Source: Rhodoligotrophos appendicifer
GTDB lineage: Bacteria > Pseudomonadota > Alphaproteobacteria > Rhizobiales > Im1
Direction of reading: 5' to 3'
Length of the DNA: 64,000 nt
NCBI RefSeq assembly: GCF_007474605.1
Contig: NZ_VHKL01000012.1
Span: forward strand, 1-64,000
The notes beneath the pieces were generated by a model. That model saw nothing but the letters and a program-made list of their open reading frames with translations. It was not told where the DNA came from and ran no database searches. Shown here in pieces: positions 44,675-53,357 of the stretch. The position numbers and the translations under genes were made by a program. Numbering within the stretch: the first letter of the stretch is position 1; each line of letters opens with the position of its first letter.

Positions 44675-44797
44675 GGCACCTCCTGGCTGTCTTGGCGGGC
44701 ACTCTATCGCGTCTGGCGGCCTCTGCCACCTGTCGCCTTCGATGTCTCTGGCCTTGAACCGTCTACGCTCTTGGCCACGCCTCATTCTGGCCGCAAG

Positions 44798-44816
44798 TTT
44801 CTACTTTAGGTAGAAA
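44798..44816. promoter_or_regulatory. Inverted repeat upstream of the SHMT-like gene (possible operator)
   Basis: TTTCTAC-TTTAG-GTAGAAA is a perfect 7-base inverted repeat in an AT-rich patch, between the divergent DUF1737 and SHMT-like genes and 17 bases from the TTG start. Its symmetry suits a dimeric regulator; no T-run suggests a terminator. Confidence 0.45.
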
Positions 44817-44832
44817 AATTGTACTTGACGGT

Positions 44833-46077
44833 TTGAGTGTCCCGGTGCCCCAGTCCCTGAGTGAGCCTCCCTTGGCCTGTGCCCCTGTCGGCCTGCGTGT
44901 CGTCGACCGGCGTCTCTTCGGCCTCTTGTCGCGGGCGCGCCGCCACGGGCTCGCGACCCTCGATCTGACGACGGCGGCCTGCACCCTGAGCCAGGCGGCC
45001 CGCGATGCCCGCCGCCTGGCCCTGGGCGGCCTTCCCCGGATGCCCGCACTCCTGGATCTGGTCGTATCCCGCGCCGCCGGCATCTTCGGCGCCCCCCATA
45101 TCCGCCTCTACCCGTCCCTCGCCCAGGCTCACTTCGCCCTGCTGCTGGCCATCCTCCCGCGCGGTCAGACGGTCCTCAGCCTGAAGCTGCGCGCCGGCGG
45201 CTCCGTCACCCACAGCCTCGGCGCCCATTCCGCCGGCCGCTGGTTCAATGTCGCCCAATACGGCGTCGAGCCCGCGACCGGACAGCCGACGGAGACCGAA
45301 TTGCGCAGGCTGTGCCTGGCCCATCGCCCCCGCCTCATCATCGCCGGCGGCGTCACCTGTCCCCATCGACCGCGATTGCAGCTGCTGCGGGAATTGGCCG
45401 ACGAGGTCGATGCCGTGCTCGTGGCGGACCTCACCGATCATGCCGGCCTCGTGGCGGGTGGGCATCTGCCCTGTCCCTTGGCCGAGGCCCATCTGGTCGT
45501 CATGCCGACCAATCGTGAGTTTCGCGGGCCGCCGGGGGCGCTGATCGCCACCGCCGACATCGATCTCGCCCGCCAGATCGATCTCACCTTGACTGATCAG
45601 GGCGATGCCGGCTTGGCGCCCGCCACCGCTTCAGCCCTGGCGGCCGCCTTTGGCGAGGTGCCAAGCGAGGCCTTCCGCCGCTACATCCAGGGGGTTTCCG
45701 AGAATGCGGCGAGCCTCCGCCGGGCGCTCCAGGCCGAGGGCCTCCTCGTCGCCGGCGGCGACACCTCCATCCTCGTCCTCGATCTGCGGCCTTTGGGACT
45801 GGGGGCCGAGCCCGCAGCGACCCTGCTGCGCCGGATCGGCCTGAACGCAGACCCGGTCCCGCTGGTCGATGATCCAGCACCCCTGGCCCTGCCTTCGGGG
45901 CTGCGCCTCTCCGTGGCCGCCCTGACCGCCCGCGGCTTCGGGCCCGAGGAGATGGCCGTCACGGCCTCGCTCATCGGTCGCACCCTGCGCTGCCGACAGC
46001 CGGGCGCGCGCGAGGCCGAGGCGGCCCTGCGCCGGGTCGCCGCCGGCCTGGCCCGGCGCTTTCCCCTCGTCAGTTAA
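44833..46077 (+). CDS. Serine hydroxymethyltransferase-like protein lacking the PLP lysine (probable pseudoenzyme)
   Basis: 414 residues that align along the SHMT fold: RAGGSVTHSLGAHSAGRWFN parallels the LxHGGHLTHG...W(F/Y)NV region, and ADLTDHAGLVAGG parallels DMAHxAGLVAxG. The PLP-lysine motif TTTTHKTLRGPRGG reads MPTNREFRGPPGA, so Lys is R228 and the preceding His is N227. The catalytic Glu of SENF is replaced by Ala (about A48), the His stacking on PLP by D202, and the Tyr-rich GYPGxRYYGG loop is absent. D199, which contacts the PLP ring nitrogen, remains. True SHMT activity is very unlikely. The start (TTG 44833) is uncertain. It overlaps holC by four bases. Confidence 0.75.
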   Translation: MSVPVPQSLSEPPLACAPVGLRVVDRRLFGLLSRARRHGLATLDLTTAACTLSQAARDARRLALGGLPRMPALLDLVVSRAAGIFGAPHIRLYPSLAQAHFALLLAILPRGQTVLSLKLRAGGSVTHSLGAHSAGRWFNVAQYGVEPATGQPTETELRRLCLAHRPRLIIAGGVTCPHRPRLQLLRELADEVDAVLVADLTDHAGLVAGGHLPCPLAEAHLVVMPTNREFRGPPGALIATADIDLARQIDLTLTDQGDAGLAPATASALAAAFGEVPSEAFRRYIQGVSENAASLRRALQAEGLLVAGGDTSILVLDLRPLGLGAEPAATLLRRIGLNADPVPLVDDPAPLALPSGLRLSVAALTARGFGPEEMAVTASLIGRTLRCRQPGAREAEAALRRVAAGLARRFPLVS

Positions 46078-46523
46078 GCCTTGCGCTCCCAGCGCCCTTC
46101 GCTCGACTGCTGCCAATAGGTCACGGCATGCCCACGGGCCTTGGCCTTCGTCCATTCGCCGCGGGCGGCCGCCACCGCCTCCGGATTGCGTCCGTCGAAC
46201 AGATGCACGACCCGCTCATAGGCGGCGACCTCCTCCAGGCTGGCCCCGTCCACGAAGAAGCGCACCTGCGCCCCGTTCGGATTGTCGTCGTCCGGCGTCA
46301 GCCAGATCGGCTGCTGCTCGGCAAAGCCATCCTTGGCACTGCCATGCGGCAGGAAACTGTCGTCTTCATAAGTCCACAGCATCACGGTCAGCGCCTCGAC
46401 CCGCTCCTCGCTGCCCGCCTGCACCACCGCCCGCCACCCCCGCTCCAAGGTCTTGGTAAGCAGCATCGGTAGCACCTGTTCGAGATCCTGGCGCTCCAGA
46501 TGATAGAACAACACCTCCGTCAT
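46074..46523 (-). CDS. holC: DNA polymerase III chi subunit
   Basis: 149 residues with the HolC pattern: VLFYHLERQDLEQVLPMLLT, then GWRAVVQAGSEERVEALTVM, LWTYEDDSFLPHGS and a PIWLT strand. Chi links the clamp loader to single-strand binding protein during replication. GGGAGG precedes ATG 46523. In related genomes it follows pepA, as here, though a 485-base repeat region separates them. Confidence 0.93.
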   Translation of the reverse strand: MTEVLFYHLERQDLEQVLPMLLTKTLERGWRAVVQAGSEERVEALTVMLWTYEDDSFLPHGSAKDGFAEQQPIWLTPDDDNPNGAQVRFFVDGASLEEVAAYERVVHLFDGRNPEAVAAARGEWTKAKARGHAVTYWQQSSEGRWERKA

Positions 46524-46593
46524 CGCCTCCCGCCCTCGTCCTCATCCCATGCCCCCACCCCCGCCCTCCCGGACGCGCCCCCTCCTCCACCCC

Positions 46594-47006
46594 GTCATCC
46601 CGGACGGAGCGTAGCGCAGATCCGGGACCCCATGCGGCTCGGGGATCCCGGGTCAAGCCCGGGATGACAGCCAGAAGAGACCCGCCACCCGTCACCCTCG
46701 GGCTCCACTCAAACCGTCATCCTCGGGCTCCAATTAAACCGTCATCCTCGGGCTTGACCCGAGGATCCAGGAGCCACACGGCCCGCCCTTTCCCCCGCAA
46801 CCCTGGATCCTCGGGTCAAGCCCGAGGATGACGCATTGCAAGCGGCAGGCACCGGTGCCCAGGCACCCCCACCCCGTCATCCCGGACGGAGCGCAGCGCA
46901 GAGCCGGGACCCCATGCGGCGCGGGGATCCCGGGTCAGGCCCGGGATGACAGTCGTAGAAAAACCCTCATCCCTGAGGAGGCCCGAAGGGCCGTCTCGAA
47001 GGACAC
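46594..47006. repeat. Repeat cluster between pepA and holC (families A, D, A, B)
   Basis: A full family A unit lies at 46594-46668. Two short GTCATCCTCGGGCTCC fragments follow, then the long palindrome described separately (46741-46832), another family A unit at 46876-46950, and a family B unit at about 46965-47005 that ends next to the pepA stop. I see no gene in these 485 bases. Confidence 0.9.
46741..46832. repeat. Long perfect inverted repeat (family D)
   Basis: Arms 46741-46771 and 46802-46832 are exact 31-base reverse complements (left arm opens GTCATCCTCGGGCTTGACCC) separated by 30 bases. Each arm also folds on itself (CCTCGGG/CCCGAGG). Related to family A in having GTCATCC/GGATGAC ends. 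Confidence 0.95.
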
Positions 47007-47008
47007 GC

Positions 47009-48496
47009 CTACCCCTCGTAATGGGTCTCGATCATCCGGTTCAGCAGCCTGACGCCCCAGCCGACGCCGAAATGCTGGCTGATGGCGGTCTTGTTGCCGT
47101 CCATGCCGGTGCCGGCGATGTCCAGATGCGCCCAGGGCACGCCGTTGACGAAGCGCTGCAGGAATTGTGCGGCGGTGATGGAGCCGGCATAGCGCCCGCC
47201 GACATTCTTCATGTCCGCCACGTCGCTGTCGATGATCTTGTCGTATTCCGGCCCCAGCGGCAGCCGCCAGACCTTCTCGCCGGTGACCGTTCCCGCCGCC
47301 GCAAGCCGCTCCGACAATTCGTCATTATTCGAGAACAGCCCCGCATGGTCCTTGCCGAGCGCCACCAGGATCGCGCCCGTGAGCGTCGCCAGGTCAACCA
47401 TGAATTTCGGCTTGAACCGGTCCTGCGTGTACCAGAGCGCATCCGCCAGCACGAGGCGGCCTTCCGCATCCGTATTCTGGACCTCGATCGTCTGTCCCGA
47501 CATGGACTTCAGGATGTCCCCCGGCCGGAAGGCGGAGCCGTCGGGCATGTTCTCGACCAGCCCGATCACGCCCACCACATTGGCGCGGGCCTTGCGCGAG
47601 GCCAGCGCATGCATGAGGCCGACGACGCAGGCCGATCCGGCCATGTCGCCCTTCATGTCCTGCATGCCCGCCCCTGGCTTCAGCGAGACGCCGCCGCTGT
47701 CGAAGGTGACCCCCTTGCCGACGATGGCCAGCGGCTGGTCGTTCTTCTTGCCGCCATTCCAGGTCATGACCACCATCCGGCTTTCCCGGACCGACCCTTC
47801 TCCCACGGCCACGAGGGCGCCCATGCCGAGTGCGCGCATCTCCTTTTCATCCAGCACTTCGACCTTGACGCCGAGTTCCTTCAGAGAGTCCACCCGCTTC
47901 GCATAGGCCTCGGGATGCAGCACGTTCGGCGGCTCGTTGACGAGGTCGCGGGCCATGTGCACGCCCTCGGCGATCGCCTGCAGCGGCTCGAAGCCGGCCT
48001 TCGCCGCCTCGGCATCGCTGCTCATCACCGTCAGCGTCTTGGGATTGGGCTTGTCGTCGTCCTTCTTCTTCGTCTTGTATTTGTCGAAGCTATAGGCTCT
48101 GAGCCGCGCTCCCGATGCGATGAGGGCTGCGACCTGCGGGCTCGACAGCGGCCCGCCGTCGAAATCGACGCCGATGGTGGCATCCTTGCTCTTGCCTGAC
48201 TTGAGGGTCCCTGCGATCGCCCCGCCCACCAGCTCGAGCGCATAGGCGGTCAGATCCTCAGGCTTGCCCACGCCCGCCAGGACCACTCGGTCGAGGGACA
48301 CTCCGCCGGGAGCCAGCAAATCGAGGAATTTGTCGCGTTTCCCGTCGAAGCCTGCGAGCTTCATCGCCCGCGACAGCGCGCCCTGGGTGGCCGTGTCGAC
48401 GTCCTGGCCCAGGGGTCCGAGGCCGCCGCCCTCCGCCACCAGAAGCACCAAGGTGCCGGTTTTCGGACGGGCGGGCTTTGCGAATTTGATTTTCAT
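47009..48496 (-). CDS. pepA: Leucyl aminopeptidase (M17)
   Basis: 495 residues. The N-terminal regulatory domain is divergent, as usual. The C-terminal catalytic domain has the M17 signature [16 protein letters not shown] and upstream metal ligands in [20 protein letters not shown] and MKGDMAGSA. It removes N-terminal residues from peptides in the cytoplasm; some PepA proteins also bind DNA. AGGAA lies before ATG 48496. Confidence 0.96.
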   Translation of the reverse strand: MKIKFAKPARPKTGTLVLLVAEGGGLGPLGQDVDTATQGALSRAMKLAGFDGKRDKFLDLLAPGGVSLDRVVLAGVGKPEDLTAYALELVGGAIAGTLKSGKSKDATIGVDFDGGPLSSPQVAALIASGARLRAYSFDKYKTKKKDDDKPNPKTLTVMSSDAEAAKAGFEPLQAIAEGVHMARDLVNEPPNVLHPEAYAKRVDSLKELGVKVEVLDEKEMRALGMGALVAVGEGSVRESRMVVMTWNGGKKNDQPLAIVGKGVTFDSGGVSLKPGAGMQDMKGDMAGSACVVGLMHALASRKARANVVGVIGLVENMPDGSAFRPGDILKSMSGQTIEVQNTDAEGRLVLADALWYTQDRFKPKFMVDLATLTGAILVALGKDHAGLFSNNDELSERLAAAGTVTGEKVWRLPLGPEYDKIIDSDVADMKNVGGRYAGSITAAQFLQRFVNGVPWAHLDIAGTGMDGNKTAISQHFGVGWGVRLLNRMIETHYEG

Positions 48497-48623
48497 GCAG
48501 GTTCCTGTGGACGGCTACGATACGCGCTAGGGCAGCTTTAGCCCCTCCGGCGATCGACTTCAACGTGGACAGCAAGGCGTCAAGCCGCTTGCTCCGGCAC
48601 CGCCGAGGGATTATCTCCCCTGG

Positions 48624-49064
48624 ATGACGATGACACAGACGTCCCAGGCGGTCGACCAGCTGGCGGAGGATTTCGAGCTCCTCGACGATTGGGAGGACCG
48701 CTACCGCTATCTGATCGAGCTCGGCCGTGACCTGCCGCCTCTGGCTGATGAGCGCCGCACCGGCGAGACCCGCGTCCATGGCTGCGCCAGCCGCGTCTGG
48801 CTGGAGACCCGCATCGACCGCAGCGATCCCGCCGAGCCGATCCTGACCTTCCAGGGCGACAGCGACGCCCATATCGTCAAAGGCCTCATCGCCGTCTTGT
48901 TCCGCATCTTTTCCGGCCGCAGCGCCCGGACGATCCTCGCCACCGATCCGAATGCCATCTTCGCCCGCCTCGGCCTGGACGAGCATTTGACCCCCCAGCG
49001 CTCCAACGGCCTGGCCTCCATGGTCGCCCGCATCAGAACCGACGCCCAGACCGCCCTCGCCTGA
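48624..49064 (+). CDS. sufE: SufE sulfur acceptor protein
   Basis: 146 residues. The SufE fold opens with LAEDFELLDDWEDRYRYLIE and includes the active cysteine C54 in VHGCASRVWL. It takes persulfide from the cysteine desulfurase SufS and passes it to the Fe-S scaffold. The suf operon is not in this window. It is divergent from pepA. A family A repeat begins 6 bases after the stop. Confidence 0.94.
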   Translation: MTMTQTSQAVDQLAEDFELLDDWEDRYRYLIELGRDLPPLADERRTGETRVHGCASRVWLETRIDRSDPAEPILTFQGDSDAHIVKGLIAVLFRIFSGRSARTILATDPNAIFARLGLDEHLTPQRSNGLASMVARIRTDAQTALA

Positions 49065-49070
49065 CGCATC

Positions 49071-49270
49071 GTCATCCCGGGCGAAGCGCAGCGCAGGCCC
49101 GGGACCCCATGCGGCTCGGGGATCCCGGGTCAAGCCCGGGATGACAGCCGGGGAACGCCCCTCATCCTGAGGAGCAGCCGAAGGCTGCGTCTCGAAGGAC
49201 GGGTCAAGCCCGGGACGACCCATAAATCCCCCGTCATCCCGGGCGGAGCGCAGCGCAGACCCGGGACCCC
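49071..49270. repeat. Family A, B and partial A repeats between convergent sufE and DUF6456 genes
   Basis: A full family A unit lies at 49071-49145, a family B unit at about 49163-49201 that runs into GTCAAGCCCGGGACGACC (a family A right end), and a left-half family A unit at 49233-49270. The B unit sits exactly between two parts of A, as in the aat cluster. Confidence 0.88.
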
Positions 49271-49292
49271 GGCCCGCAATCCCTGCCCCCCC

Positions 49293-49871
49293 TCACATCT
49301 CCGGCCGATAATCGGCCGCGCCCCAATGGCGCAGGGGCCGCGGCCGGGCGGCGGCGGCGGGATCGGCCAGCAGCCCGTAATGCCGCGCCAGCCGCGTCAG
49401 CGCCAGATGCAGCACCACCTTGCCTGAGCGGGCCGGAAATCCGAGCCGCCGCTCTGCGGCCTCGAGCCCATTGGCGAGGCAGCACACCTCCATCATCACG
49501 CCGGCAAGCTCCGGGCCCACGGCGGCGAAGGCTGCCTGCAGCCGGTCCTTGGCGGCGATCACCGCCGCCTGCAGCTCGGCCTGCCCCCCGGCAAGGCCGG
49601 AGCGCCGCCTGCCCCCGCCACCGAGCCGGTCGCCCCAATGGGCGGTCACGCTCGGCGTCAGGCCGGCCAGGGTGAAGTCCCGCCGCAGCCGCTCCCCGGC
49701 TTCGTATTCTTCCGCGCTGATGAGGCTGTTGCCCTGTGCATCCTTGCGCTTCAGCAGCCAGAACAGGGGGCTTTCCGCCTCGTTGACGAGCACCGGCCGG
49801 CGGCTCCCGTCGCCCTCCTCGAGCATCCGCGTGGCAAGGCTTTGCCGCTGCGCCTGAAAATTCTTCGCCAT
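49293..49871 (-). CDS. DUF6456 domain protein
   Basis: 192 residues: MAKNFQAQRQSLATRMLEEG, then NEAESPLFWLLKRKDAQGNS-LISAEEYEAGERLRRDF, a glycine/arginine linker and VGPELAGVMMEVCCLANGLE near RLGFPARSGKVVLHLALTRLA. This matches the DUF6456 family of alphaproteobacteria, in which the C-terminal part looks like a helix-turn-helix. It starts 2 bases after the stop of the DnaA_C-like gene, so the pair is one operon. Role unknown; likely DNA-associated regulation. Confidence 0.82.
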   Translation of the reverse strand: MAKNFQAQRQSLATRMLEEGDGSRRPVLVNEAESPLFWLLKRKDAQGNSLISAEEYEAGERLRRDFTLAGLTPSVTAHWGDRLGGGGRRRSGLAGGQAELQAAVIAAKDRLQAAFAAVGPELAGVMMEVCCLANGLEAAERRLGFPARSGKVVLHLALTRLARHYGLLADPAAAARPRPLRHWGAADYRPEM

Positions 49872-49872
49872 C

Positions 49873-50316
49873 TCACGCCCCCTCGCAGCATCGCACCAGG
49901 ATGCGCCCCACCCGCAGCACCGCATCCAGCGCATCCAGGGACGCATCGATGGCGGGATCGTCGCGTTCGTCCTCCACCAGCCGGCAGGCATGCGCCGCCG
50001 TCGTCCGGTCGCGGCCGAACAGCCGCCCGCTCTCGCTGAGCGACATGCCGCAGGAGACATGGGCGAGATACATCCCCACCTGGCGCGCCCAGGCCACCTC
50101 CGCCCGGCAGCGCGTGGTGGCGATGAGTTCGGTCTGCGGAATCCGCCAGGCCCAGCACACGACCAGCATGATGAAGCCCCGCAGCATGGCGTAGTCTTCA
50201 TCGGGACTGAGCGTGGCGACCACCCGTCGGCGGGGCCTCGCGGGACCGCGGCGCGCCTCCAGCCGACTCTTTGTCGAAGGATACTCAACACTACGCAAGC
50301 ATAGTTCTTGTGACAC
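49873..50316 (-). CDS. DnaA C-terminal-domain-like HTH protein
   Basis: 147 residues. Residues 60-125 match the DNA-binding domain of DnaA: AEVAWARQVGMYLAHVSCGM parallels the R-x-x-A-(M/Y)-Y-L region, and SESGRLFGRDRTTAAHACRL parallels the IG..FGGRDHTTVIHA helix. No AAA+ ATPase domain is present, so it could bind DnaA-box-like sites without initiating replication. GTG 50316 with GGGGG five bases upstream is chosen. Partner gene DUF6456 follows at 2 bases; an XRE regulator is divergent. Confidence 0.85.
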   Translation of the reverse strand: MSQELCLRSVEYPSTKSRLEARRGPARPRRRVVATLSPDEDYAMLRGFIMLVVCWAWRIPQTELIATTRCRAEVAWARQVGMYLAHVSCGMSLSESGRLFGRDRTTAAHACRLVEDERDDPAIDASLDALDAVLRVGRILVRCCEGA

Positions 50317-50480
50317 TGACGCCCCCCGTGCAAAGATGACCTAGTTAATCATTGCGCTGACGATCTCACCAAATCCCGATGATTACCTCGTAACCTTAAC
50401 ACCCCAATTATTACTCGTTCGACTATGGCGGGGATAAATTTCGTCGGCGTTTTCGAAAAATACACTCATTGGACGACAGT

Positions 50481-50495
50481 TTTTCATAATGAAAA
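50481..50495. promoter_or_regulatory. Palindrome overlapping the XRE regulator start codon
   Basis: TTTTCAT-A-ATGAAAA is a perfect 7-base inverted repeat whose right half contains the ATG at 50489. It lies in an AT-rich divergent gap and suits autoregulation by the XRE protein. A clear ribosome-binding site is missing. Confidence 0.45.
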
Positions 50496-51049
50496 CACGT
50501 ATAAGGGAGCTTCGGCGCCTTCGCGGCTGGACCTTGCGCTCCCTTGCTGAGCGGATTGACACAACGCCGCAGACCGTTCAGCGCCTGGAGACCGGGGATA
50601 TCGCGGTGACGGCGGACTGGTTGTCGCGCTTCGGCTCGGCCTTCGGCGTCCATCCTGCCGACCTTCTCGGCGGCACCGGCGCGCGCTCCATCGAGCTTCT
50701 CGGCGGCCTCGACGGCAGTGGCCGCCTGCAGCGCCAGGAGCCCGGCATCTTCGCCCTCGACGTCCCCGCCGAGCAGCCCGTGGCGGTGCGCCTGGCGGAG
50801 ACCGTGGGCCCTTATCCCCGCGGCGCCATCCTCATTGGCAACATTCTCGGCGCGACCGAGACCGCCGCCATCCAGACCTGCGACGCCATCGTCGCCCTCG
50901 ACGAGGCAACGGTCCTCCTGCGCCGCCTTCTGCGCGGCGCCATTGGGCATTTCATCTTGGTGCCCCTGGATGTGGACCAGGGCGAGGTCCATTACGACGT
51001 GGTCCCCCGATGGGTCGCCCCCTTGGTGATGCGGGTCGATTATCTCTGA
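50489..51049 (+). CDS. XRE-family transcriptional regulator
   Basis: 186 residues. The N-terminal XRE helix-turn-helix is clear (IRELRRLRGWTLRSLAERID, then TTPQTVQRLETGD). The C-terminal part (GPYPRGAILIGNILGATETA, then VVPRWVAPLVMRVDYL) resembles the LexA/S24 beta-rich domain seen in phage-type repressors, but I see no clear Ser-Lys protease dyad. Start ATG 50489 lies inside a palindrome. Targets unknown; divergent position suggests it may regulate the DnaA_C-like/DUF6456 pair. Confidence 0.82.
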   Translation: MKTRIRELRRLRGWTLRSLAERIDTTPQTVQRLETGDIAVTADWLSRFGSAFGVHPADLLGGTGARSIELLGGLDGSGRLQRQEPGIFALDVPAEQPVAVRLAETVGPYPRGAILIGNILGATETAAIQTCDAIVALDEATVLLRRLLRGAIGHFILVPLDVDQGEVHYDVVPRWVAPLVMRVDYL

Positions 51050-51129
51050 GAACTGAGAGCGCCGGCCGCATCTTGTTCCCCCGGCCGGGCGACATGGCAC
51101 CCTGATCTCCCCAGTCTTCAGGAGATCCC

Positions 51130-51465
51130 ATGGCCAAGATCCGCTCCCTCCGCCGCTTGTCGCCCGACGTCATGCGCCGCGGCGACCCCGCAGTGATCGC
51201 CGGCGCCCGCTCCCTCGGGGCGATCGAACACGCCCTGCGCGCCGAACGCCGCAGCGGTCGTGCCGGCCACGGGTCCTACGACCTGAACCGCCACCTCATC
51301 CTCGCCCGCGCCCTGAAGCTCAAGCGCGAGGCAGCCTCAATGCCCTTGGGCGGAGGCGTAGGAATGCGCACCGAAATAGGATGTTTCTTGGTTGGCATGG
51401 AGATCCATGGCCGGGATGAAGGCATCATGGCAGAGGATCATGTCGATCCGCTTGGCATCCGATGA
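51130..51465 (+). CDS. Hypothetical basic protein overlapping a convergent PAS gene
   Basis: 111 residues with a good AGGAG site six bases before ATG 51130. The first 70 residues (MAKIRSLRRLSPDVMRRGDP ... ALKLKREAASM) are basic, helical and protein-like. The last 40 residues are the antisense of the PAS gene over a 129-base overlap, so the original stop may have been lost. No family recognised. Confidence 0.5.
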   Translation: MAKIRSLRRLSPDVMRRGDPAVIAGARSLGAIEHALRAERRSGRAGHGSYDLNRHLILARALKLKREAASMPLGGGVGMRTEIGCFLVGMEIHGRDEGIMAEDHVDPLGIR

Positions 51466-51873
51466 CAGCGGCAGCCGCAGCCAGAACTGGACCAGATGCT
51501 CTTTCGACACGCGCGGGCCGCGCACCACGCCCTGTGCCGGCCGCCCGGTGCCCACCACCCGCTCATAGGCCGAGACCCAGTAGTCGCGGCGGTCGCCCCA
51601 GTCGAATTCGTCGAGATAGAGGCCGGTGATTTCGCGTTCGTAGATTTCCCTCAGCCGCGTGCCGGCGAGCCGCACCCGGAAGCGCTGGTCGCGTTCGCCC
51701 ACATCGATGAGGCTGATGCCGGGCAGCAGTCGCGGGAAGTGCGCCGGGCTGATGTCGCAGCGCCCCGGCATGGCGCGATTGCCGGCCCGGGTGCTCCAGT
51801 AATCATAGAGCTGCTGCTGCTCTGAAACGATCAGCTGTGCCCTGAAGACGTCATGTGTCGTTCCCGATCCCAA
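51337..51873 (-). CDS. PAS_5 (PF07310-type) domain protein
   Basis: 178 residues. It shows the PAS_5 pattern: LYDYWSTRAGNRAMPGRCDI, then FPRLLPGISLIDVGERDQRF, then RVRLAGTRLREIYEREITGL and a C-terminal WLRLPLSSDAKRIDMIL strand pair. Members are common and numerous in Rhizobiales, with no output domain and no assigned role; they may sense small ligands. The 3' end overlaps the plus-strand hypothetical gene. Confidence 0.85.
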   Translation of the reverse strand: MGSGTTHDVFRAQLIVSEQQQLYDYWSTRAGNRAMPGRCDISPAHFPRLLPGISLIDVGERDQRFRVRLAGTRLREIYEREITGLYLDEFDWGDRRDYWVSAYERVVGTGRPAQGVVRGPRVSKEHLVQFWLRLPLSSDAKRIDMILCHDAFIPAMDLHANQETSYFGAHSYASAQGH

Positions 51874-52023
51874 GGCGCTTCCCGCTTACCGAATCAAATC
51901 AAATCCCCACGAATCTTTATGAATCCATTAGCGACTCTGCACAAGGGCCCAACAGTCGTTCCCTGCAATATGGAGCTTTACAGCATCAGCGAATCCGGAA
52001 CCCCGCGCCTCCCCCCACCCCCG

Positions 52024-52072
52024 TCATCCCGGACGGAGCGCAGCGCAGATCCGGGACCCCATGCGGCTCGGG
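52024..52072. repeat. Truncated family A repeat beside gcdH end
   Basis: The left half (GTCATCCCGGACGGAGCGCA ... CATGCGGCTCGGG) is present; the right arm is missing. It lies 19 bases beyond the gcdH stop codon. Confidence 0.88.
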
Positions 52073-52090
52073 CACCCCAGACCGCCCCCC

Positions 52091-53317
52091 TTACTGGAAC
52101 GCCTGGATCCCCGTCTGCGCCCGTCCCAGGATCAGCGCATGGACGTCATGGGTGCCCTCGTACGTGTTCACGGTCTCCAGATTCACGAGATGGCGGATCA
52201 CGTGATATTCATCGGAGATGCCGTTGCCGCCATGCATGTCGCGCGCCATCCGGGCGATATCCAGCGCCTTGCCGCAATTGTTGCGCTTCATCAGCGAGAT
52301 CGACGGCGGCGCCGCCCGTCCCGCCTCCAATTCGCGGCCCAGCGCCAGCGCACCCAGCAGCCCCAGCGCGATTTCCGTCTGCATGTCGGCGAGCTTCTTC
52401 TGGATCAGCTGGTTGGCGGCCAGCGGCTTGCCGAACTGCTTGCGGTCGAGCGTATATTGCCGCGCCGCATGCCAGCAGAATTCCGCCGCCCCCATGGCGC
52501 CCCAGGCGATGCCGTAGCGCGCCTTGTTGAGGCAGCCGAAGGGCCCGGCGAGGCCCTTCACATTCGGCAGCAGGTTCGCCTCCGGGATATGGCAGTCCTC
52601 GAGCACGATCTGCCCGGTGATCGAGGCCCGCAGCGAGACCTTGCCGTCGATGATCGGCGTCGAGAAACCCTTCGTGCCGCGCTCCACCACGAAGCCGTGA
52701 ATGCCCTCATCCTCGAGCTTCGCCCACACCACCGCGACGTCGGCGACCGGTGCGTTCGAGATCCACGTCTTCGTCCCGTTCAGGATGAAGCCGCCTGGAA
52801 TCCGCTTGGCCCGGGTGGTCATGCCGCCGGGATCCGATCCCGCATCCGGCTCCGTCAGGCCGAAGCAGCCGATGAACTCTCCCGTCGCCAGCTTCGGCAG
52901 GAATTTCCGCCGCTGCTCTTCCGTGCCATAGGCATAGATCGGATGCATCACCAGCGAGTTCTGCACGCTCATGGTCGAGCGATAGCCGCTGTCGATCCGC
53001 TCGATCTCGCGCGCGGCCACCCCATAGGCGACATAGCCGAGCCCGGCCCCGCCATATTCCTCCGGGATCTGCACGCCCAACAGCCCGAGTTCGCCGAGTT
53101 CGTTCATGACCTCCCGGTCGAAACGCTCTTCGCGGAAGGCGGACTGGATGCGCGGCATCAGCTTGGCGTCGGCATAGGCACGCACGCTGTCGCGGATCAT
53201 CCGCTCCTCTTCGGTGAGCAGATGCTCCAATCCGAGCGGGTCCTGCCAGTCGAATTGCGCGCGGTCGGCGGATGTCGGCGCCGCAGTCGGGGCTGCGCTC
53301 CGCAGGGCTTGGGTCAT
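52091..53317 (-). CDS. gcdH: Acyl-CoA dehydrogenase, glutaryl-CoA dehydrogenase type
   Basis: 408 residues. FAD and substrate segments [20 protein letters not shown] and [10 protein letters not shown] are clear. The catalytic base aligns at E387 in [17 protein letters not shown], and [19 protein letters not shown] is typical of glutaryl-CoA dehydrogenases. The enzyme oxidises and decarboxylates glutaryl-CoA to crotonyl-CoA in lysine/tryptophan breakdown. I prefer ATG 53317 (GGAG nine bases upstream) over ATG 53332. The next minus-strand gene upstream is oligopeptidase B. Confidence 0.93.
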   Translation of the reverse strand: MTQALRSAAPTAAPTSADRAQFDWQDPLGLEHLLTEEERMIRDSVRAYADAKLMPRIQSAFREERFDREVMNELGELGLLGVQIPEEYGGAGLGYVAYGVAAREIERIDSGYRSTMSVQNSLVMHPIYAYGTEEQRRKFLPKLATGEFIGCFGLTEPDAGSDPGGMTTRAKRIPGGFILNGTKTWISNAPVADVAVVWAKLEDEGIHGFVVERGTKGFSTPIIDGKVSLRASITGQIVLEDCHIPEANLLPNVKGLAGPFGCLNKARYGIAWGAMGAAEFCWHAARQYTLDRKQFGKPLAANQLIQKKLADMQTEIALGLLGALALGRELEAGRAAPPSISLMKRNNCGKALDIARMARDMHGGNGISDEYHVIRHLVNLETVNTYEGTHDVHALILGRAQTGIQAFQ

Positions 53318-53357
53318 CGGCGTCTTCTCCATTCGGTCAATAGGCTCTTGTCGAAAG

